The notes below the pieces were generated by a model. That model was not told the origin of the DNA. It searched no databases and saw only the letters and a list, made by a program, of their open reading frames with translations. A program made the translations under genes and the position numbers. 59,241 nucleotides of DNA from the IMG/VR virus record IMGVR_UViG_3300025098_000044, positions 1-59,241 of that record. The stretch is one strand, 5' to 3'. This DNA is from a virus. Position 1 is the first letter of the stretch, and every line of letters starts with the position of its first letter. Shown piece by piece: positions 56,412-59,241 of the stretch.

Positions 56412-56584
56412 TATTGAAACTCCTCTAAATCTATTTTGTCGTCTTTTGCTATCTTGTGCATCTTACACCTTAACTTTCTAATCGCTACTTCCTCGATCTG
56501 ACGAATCCGCTCACGACTAACACCAACAAAGTCAGCTATCTCCTGCAATGTATGAGGATTCCCCGGCTTAGCTTCCATTACCAT
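56408..56584 (-). CDS. Sigma-70 region 4-like protein
   Basis: From ATG 56584 this encodes 58 residues dominated by a region 4 HTH: HTLQEIADFVGVSRERIRQI then EEVAIRKLR. The open frame extends to GTG 56842, but that N-terminal part overlaps the zinc-ribbon gene, is Ser/Lys low-complexity and has no SD, so the short start is preferred. There is no region 2, so it cannot be a full sigma factor. It may compete with or recruit host sigma at -35 elements, or act as an independent activator. Confidence 0.6.
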   Translation of the reverse strand: MVMEAKPGNPHTLQEIADFVGVSRERIRQIEEVAIRKLRCKMHKIAKDDKIDLEEFQY

Positions 56585-56600
56585 TTGTCTTAGCTTGATA

Positions 56601-56858
56601 TCAACCAGCGTTAACTTCTTCGCGGACTTCTGCTTCGAGTGAATGTTGATCGATTCCGAGGGCTTTTTCGAAGACTTGGGTCTTTTTTCTAAGCGTTTTG
56701 TTTTCGAGGATGAGGTTGTGGATGAAGTCTCCCTCGATTTCGCGGGTCGTGAACCGATGGCCGCAAGTAAAACAGCTACGGCGTCTTCTCCAACTAGCCC
56801 CAGGTCCTTGGCGAGAGTCTTTGACGGATGTTCTTTTCTCACACTTAGGACACTTCAT
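56601..56858 (-). CDS. NrdR-like zinc-ribbon protein
   Basis: An 85-residue protein whose first 40 residues match the NrdR zinc ribbon: C3/C6 in MKCPKC, VKDSRQG, RRRRSC (C29), TCGHRFTTRE (C32). NrdR normally continues with an ATP-cone and represses ribonucleotide reductase genes. Here a short coiled-coil-like tail replaces it, so this is a stand-alone DNA-binding ribbon. It overlaps the upstream coiled-coil gene by 14 nt and is followed 16 nt later by the sigma4-like start. Confidence 0.7.
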   Translation of the reverse strand: MKCPKCEKRTSVKDSRQGPGASWRRRRSCFTCGHRFTTREIEGDFIHNLILENKTLRKKTQVFEKALGIDQHSLEAEVREEVNAG

Positions 56859-57042
56859 GGGATACTAGAGACTTCGACTTCCTCAATCGCTCGGAAAAAG
56901 CTAAAGCCGCATTCTTGGCAACAGCCTCACGCTCCTTTAACTTTTTCTCCAAAGTTGCGACTCGATCGACTAGGCCATCAAGGGTGTGCTCCATTATATT
57001 AAGCTGATTTTCTATTCTATTTAGATCTATATTTAATGTCAT
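56845..57042 (-). CDS. Small coiled-coil protein
   Basis: A 65-residue protein with a clear heptad pattern (LDGLVDRVATLEKKLKEREA) and a basic C-terminal third. Its 3' end overlaps the zinc-ribbon gene by 14 nt, giving a three-gene cluster (coiled coil, zinc ribbon, sigma4-like) upstream of the helicase. A TTGACA hexamer lies about 30 bp upstream on the reverse strand. Function unknown. Confidence 0.55.
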   Translation of the reverse strand: MTLNIDLNRIENQLNIMEHTLDGLVDRVATLEKKLKEREAVAKNAALAFSERLRKSKSLVSHEVS

Positions 57043-57131
57043 TCCTTCATCGTATGCATTTGTTATACATTGTCAAATAAATTATAAAAAAAATATACGG
57101 AAGGTCGAAAAACCGGTGTTCAACAAAGGTT

Positions 57132-57167
57132 TAAAAAGATAAAACCTGGTTCGGAGGTCTCCTCCGA
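57132..57167 (-). terminator. Leftward hairpin terminator
   Basis: A perfect 7-bp stem (TCGGAGG with CCTCCGA, 57151-57167) and a 3-nt loop lie just after the stop of the 57171 gene on the reverse strand. T-rich sequence follows (GGTTTTATCTTTTT), though the T runs start several bases downstream of the stem. It separates the 57171-58049 genes from the sigma4/helicase block. Confidence 0.6.
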
Positions 57168-57170
57168 CTC

Positions 57171-57392
57171 CTATTCCGATTTATCGACTGATTTTTTTAA
57201 ATCTAAAATCTTACCACCAAGGTGAGTATCTCGCAATATATGACGAACACCAACTTCAAAAAAGTCTCGATCACCAGCTACCTCCTGGCCAAGCTCGACA
57301 ACTTGCTCATAAAGCATGTCGTTTACATTTAAATCCACGGACACGCAGTTATAAGCCTCTTCGTGAGTTTCAGGTTGGTCTAAATTTGACAT
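57171..57392 (-). CDS. Small acidic hypothetical protein
   Basis: A 73-residue protein, acidic overall and helical, with VSVDLNVNDMLYEQVVELGQ in the middle and a lysine-containing C-terminus. No family is recognised. It follows the RuvC-like gene after 37 bp and is bounded downstream by a hairpin terminator. Confidence 0.5.
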   Translation of the reverse strand: MSNLDQPETHEEAYNCVSVDLNVNDMLYEQVVELGQEVAGDRDFFEVGVRHILRDTHLGGKILDLKKSVDKSE

Positions 57393-57429
57393 AATTTACG
57401 ATGGTTTATCTTAATTTTAATACTTTAAG

Positions 57430-57870
57430 TCAATTATGTTTTACGGTTTTAGCATAATTTAATACTAACAAAGCATCACATGTAGCATTTGTAATACCTT
57501 TCAATGCGGGATACATACGAATCGCATTATCCTTTAAAATCCTTTTCCTTTGAGCGTAACTCAATTTGGGACGGATCCCCGACAAACCCTTCTGCCATTT
57601 CTTAGGCGATACGAGCTCCACCGGAAAGGCAAAAGCCCGGCAAGCACCCATTATAAATCCAAAGTTATAACCTAGCTTAAAAGAAGAAGAATTACTTGTT
57701 GCAGAGCTAACAAATACGGGAACATCTTCCACAAATATGCGAGTCTTGCGGTCAAAATTTTCTATGATTTTCAGATAATCAGATTCAGTTGTAAATTTAT
57801 CAAGGTAGATATCCTCACCATCGTAGTAAGCAACACCACCACCCTTCCCTGGATCAAATGCAGCTATCAT
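57430..57870 (-). CDS. RuvC-like Holliday junction resolvase
   Basis: A 146-residue protein of the RuvC/RNase H-fold resolvase group. D6 is in AAFDPGKGGG, E48 in IFVEDVP, SPKKWQKGL is in the middle, and D132 in ATCDALLVLNYA. These match the acidic catalytic set of phage and poxvirus RuvC-like enzymes, which cut four-way junctions before packaging. AGGG precedes the ATG, which overlaps the RHH gene stop (ATGA). Confidence 0.75.
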   Translation of the reverse strand: MIAAFDPGKGGGVAYYDGEDIYLDKFTTESDYLKIIENFDRKTRIFVEDVPVFVSSATSNSSSFKLGYNFGFIMGACRAFAFPVELVSPKKWQKGLSGIRPKLSYAQRKRILKDNAIRMYPALKGITNATCDALLVLNYAKTVKHN

Positions 57871-58049
57871 TTCCCTATGATCTCTAGCTGACGCTCGAGC
57901 TTCTTATTACGCTCCCGTCGCTCCAACTCCCTACGAATAGCCTCTCTAGCTATCTGAGAACGCGTTGTCCCAGCATCCTCTGCCTCTTTAGAGAGCTTGC
58001 CGTCCGTATCGTCGTCAAGACGAATGTTGAGTTGTGTTACCCATCTCAT
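57867..58049 (-). CDS. Ribbon-helix-helix regulator (leftward)
   Basis: A 60-residue protein from ATG 58049, the start that leaves a clean RHH: VTQLNIRLDDDTDGKLSKEA (ribbon and first helix), TTRSQIAREAIRRELERRER (second helix), then a basic helical tail. The open frame runs further upstream, but that part is hydrophobic, non-conserved-looking and crosses the regulatory region. RHH proteins of the Arc/CopG type bind operator dyads as dimers. It diverges from a second RHH gene across a 129-bp region holding a dyad. Confidence 0.75.
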   Translation of the reverse strand: MRWVTQLNIRLDDDTDGKLSKEAEDAGTTRSQIAREAIRRELERRERNKKLERQLEIIGK

Positions 58050-58093
58050 AGGCCATAGTATCATTGGTCGTCGGTCGTAGGGCAAAGAAAAGT

Positions 58094-58121
58094 TTGATAA
58101 ACACAATATTTTGTATATCAA
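58094..58121. promoter_or_regulatory. 28-bp operator-like dyad
   Basis: TTGATA at 58094-58099 pairs with TATCAA at 58116-58121 around a central AATATT. 24 of 28 positions are symmetrical. It is centred between the divergent RHH genes and ends 3 bp before the rightward -35. Its arms and length suit binding by RHH dimers or tetramers. Confidence 0.75.
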
Positions 58122-58124
58122 TAG

Positions 58125-58152
58125 TTGACATATGTATAAACTATGGTGTAAA
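58125..58152 (+). promoter_or_regulatory. Rightward promoter of RHH gene
   Basis: A perfect -35 TTGACA at 58125-58130, a 16-bp spacer and TGTAAA at 58147-58152 as a weak -10. It lies 26 bp before ATG 58178. The adjoining dyad suggests repression by one or both RHH proteins. Confidence 0.6.
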
Positions 58153-58177
58153 AGATGATACAAAAGGAAAAATATAT

Positions 58178-58471
58178 ATGAAAAAGACAATTAATTCAAA
58201 GGACGAGACGGCCGCTAAGGATATTACCTGTGCGGTTCGATTCAACCACAGCATGTATGAGCGCTTGAAAGAGACTGCTCATGACATGAACCTTTCCTTG
58301 TCCGATGTTATTCGGCAAGCGTTAGTAGACTACATGGAATCACACAGCAAATCATTACTGGAGAAAAAACTCGAGGAAATCGAGTTAAGAAAGAAAGTCA
58401 CTGAAGCGACGGCTAATGAAGATCAAAGTCTAAGAGACACTTTATTAGAATTGCTTAATAAGGCAAGCTAG
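58178..58471 (+). CDS. Ribbon-helix-helix regulator (rightward)
   Basis: A 97-residue protein from ATG 58178, chosen for the AAAGGAAAAA leader at SD distance; upstream in-frame codons cross the promoter. The RHH core is DITCAVRFNHSMYERLKETA and LSLSDVIRQALVDYMESHSK, followed by a ~35-residue charged helix that may oligomerise. Together with the divergent RHH gene it has the layout of a two-repressor immunity region such as Arc/Mnt. It is the only gene reading toward the AT-rich repeat region. Confidence 0.75.
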   Translation: MKKTINSKDETAAKDITCAVRFNHSMYERLKETAHDMNLSLSDVIRQALVDYMESHSKSLLEKKLEEIELRKKVTEATANEDQSLRDTLLELLNKAS

Positions 58472-58859
58472 CAGTAGAATAAGTCAGAAAGGTGGCTTGG
58501 CGGCTTAACCAACGCGCTGTTGGAGGCAATTTCTTTGAATTATTGCGAATTATGGTTTAAAATGAAGAGTTTATGGTTTCTTAAAAAAAAACCATATTTC
58601 ATAAGTCGTTGATAATTCCTTATCTTATATTCCTATTTATTATTATATTGTTTATATATATATATTAATAGTAAAAGAAGAGAAGAGAAGAAAAAGAGGG
58701 TAGGATAAAAAGAAGATAAGAGGGATATAGAAGAGAGACTAAGAAAACAAAACCATAAAACCATATTTCTCCCTTAAATCGTTGCTTGACAACATGTTAG
58801 TTTCCAAATGGTTTCCATGGTTTTAAAAAAAACCATAAAGTCGATGTGGTGCGCTGGAT
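58472..58859. other. AT-rich iteron-like region, candidate replication origin
   Basis: No gene was found. Exact AAACCATA occurs at 58589, 58750, 58758 and 58830, and its complement TATGGTTT at 58551 and 58572. The copies at 58750 and 58758 are head-to-tail. One-mismatch copies lie near 58807 and 58816. Between them are an almost pure A/T stretch (about 58630-58670), suited to strand opening, and a long polypurine tract (about 58672-58750). A CCAAC/GTTGG hairpin at 58509-58523 may end the RHH transcript. Repeats plus an AT-rich element is the layout of an origin. Confidence 0.6.
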
Positions 58860-59132
58860 TTAACCCTTTTTTCGCTTAAAACTTCTATTCTTAGATTTAC
58901 TAACCGCTCTTAAGTTTTTCCTACTATTATCGGCCGTATTTCTATTTTTGTGGTCGACATCCTTGCCATCACCCTTGCGTACAACACCCGCTTTCGTCAT
59001 CTTGCGCCTTGCGGCGTTTCTTTGGGCCCTCCTCTTCTTCTGTCGAGGCTTCTTATGGTACTTGTCGTACTCGGATCTGTAGTTCCTTTTAGCAGGCTTC
59101 CTGCGCTTCGGTGCTTTTTTTCTTACTGGCAT
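58860..59132 (-). CDS. Small basic HNH-like protein
   Basis: A 90-residue, extremely basic protein. The first ~45 residues are Lys/Arg-rich. The C-terminal half has GKDVDHKNRNTADNSRKNLR then SKSKNRSFKRK, the D-H-x-N...N-x-x-N-L pattern of phage HNH-like small proteins often found near packaging genes. No zinc-ribbon cysteines are present, so catalytic activity is uncertain. If the genome is circularly closed, it would lie about 640 bp from the packaging genes at 534. Confidence 0.65.
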   Translation of the reverse strand: MPVRKKAPKRRKPAKRNYRSEYDKYHKKPRQKKRRAQRNAARRKMTKAGVVRKGDGKDVDHKNRNTADNSRKNLRAVSKSKNRSFKRKKG

Positions 59133-59241
59133 GTTTATATTTTAGTTAAATACCGGCATGTTTCTACCGCTTGCATTGGCTAGGGCTTATCATTTGGCTA
59201 GCTACTATCATTTAAAGTGAGTATGTACTGTATCTGTAGTG
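59133..59241. other. Right-end non-coding stretch
   Basis: 109 bp without a gene. GGCTAG occurs twice about 28 bp apart (59170 and 59198). I see no direct repeat with the first bases of the window. Joined to 1-533 it would make a single non-coding gap of about 640 bp between the HNH-like and packaging genes. Confidence 0.5.

Noticed and set aside
56585-56842. N-terminal extension of the sigma4-like frame as real protein
   Set aside because: GTG start without SD, Ser/Lys low-complexity sequence, and complete overlap with a well-supported zinc-ribbon gene; kept only as a possible frameshift product.
56643-57002. Forward-strand 119-codon ORF opposite the zinc ribbon
   Set aside because: Antisense shadow of three supported reverse-strand genes, with no domain of its own.

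Overview
The window reads as a nearly complete, or complete but arbitrarily opened, genome of a temperate tailed dsDNA phage with podovirus-like gene content. Supporting this are a large terminase, a portal, an N4-gp56-type major capsid protein preceded by an acidic scaffold-like protein, a 3825-residue large polyvalent (ejection-type) protein, T7-like stacked tail genes, a family A DNA polymerase with an SF3-type primase-helicase, and a tyrosine integrase. No host chromosomal genes are present. The host cannot be named from sequence alone. The DNA is AT-rich, and many late genes, including the capsid gene, start after AT-rich leaders with no Shine-Dalgarno motif.

Layout. 1-533 is non-coding and carries a tandem TTGAC repeat. 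534-45590 is one long rightward late block. Its packaging part holds a TerS-like gene, small basic proteins and TerL. Next come a repeat-bearing 881-residue protein, the giant polyvalent protein and the portal. They are followed by a run of lectin-, Fn3- and fibre-like appendage genes, then a membrane-protein cluster that is the best lysis candidate. Scaffold, capsid and a strong terminator come next, then adaptor/tail genes, including one with three chitin-binding-like modules and one ending in an HExxH domain. The late block runs into the 3' end of an oppositely oriented integrase gene (45587-46741).

The integrase is followed by a regulatory/attachment region. It holds two matching dyads, a 40-bp block identical in layout to the 5' half of a tRNA-Tyr(GUA) gene (best read as attP), and a strong sigma70-type promoter driving two small rightward genes. 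From 47461 to 58049 the strand switches to a leftward replication and recombination block: PD-(D/E)XK nuclease, primase-helicase, dNMP kinase, DNA polymerase, a probable ssDNA-associated protein, a Cas4/RecB-like exonuclease broken into two cistrons, an SNF2-like helicase, a sigma region 4-like protein, an NrdR-like zinc ribbon, a RuvC-like resolvase and a ribbon-helix-helix protein.

At 58049-58178 two ribbon-helix-helix genes diverge around a 28-bp dyad next to a TTGACA promoter, an arrangement like an Arc/Mnt-type immunity switch. To its right is an AT-rich, purine-tract-containing region with six exact AAACCATA copies, a good candidate replication origin. A small basic HNH-like gene closes the window.

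The observations most worth follow-up are the tRNA-Tyr attP, the exonuclease split that separates its iron-sulfur cysteines, the divergent RHH switch with the adjoining iteron-like origin, the nested zinc-ribbon/sigma4 pair, and the two zincin motifs in virion proteins.
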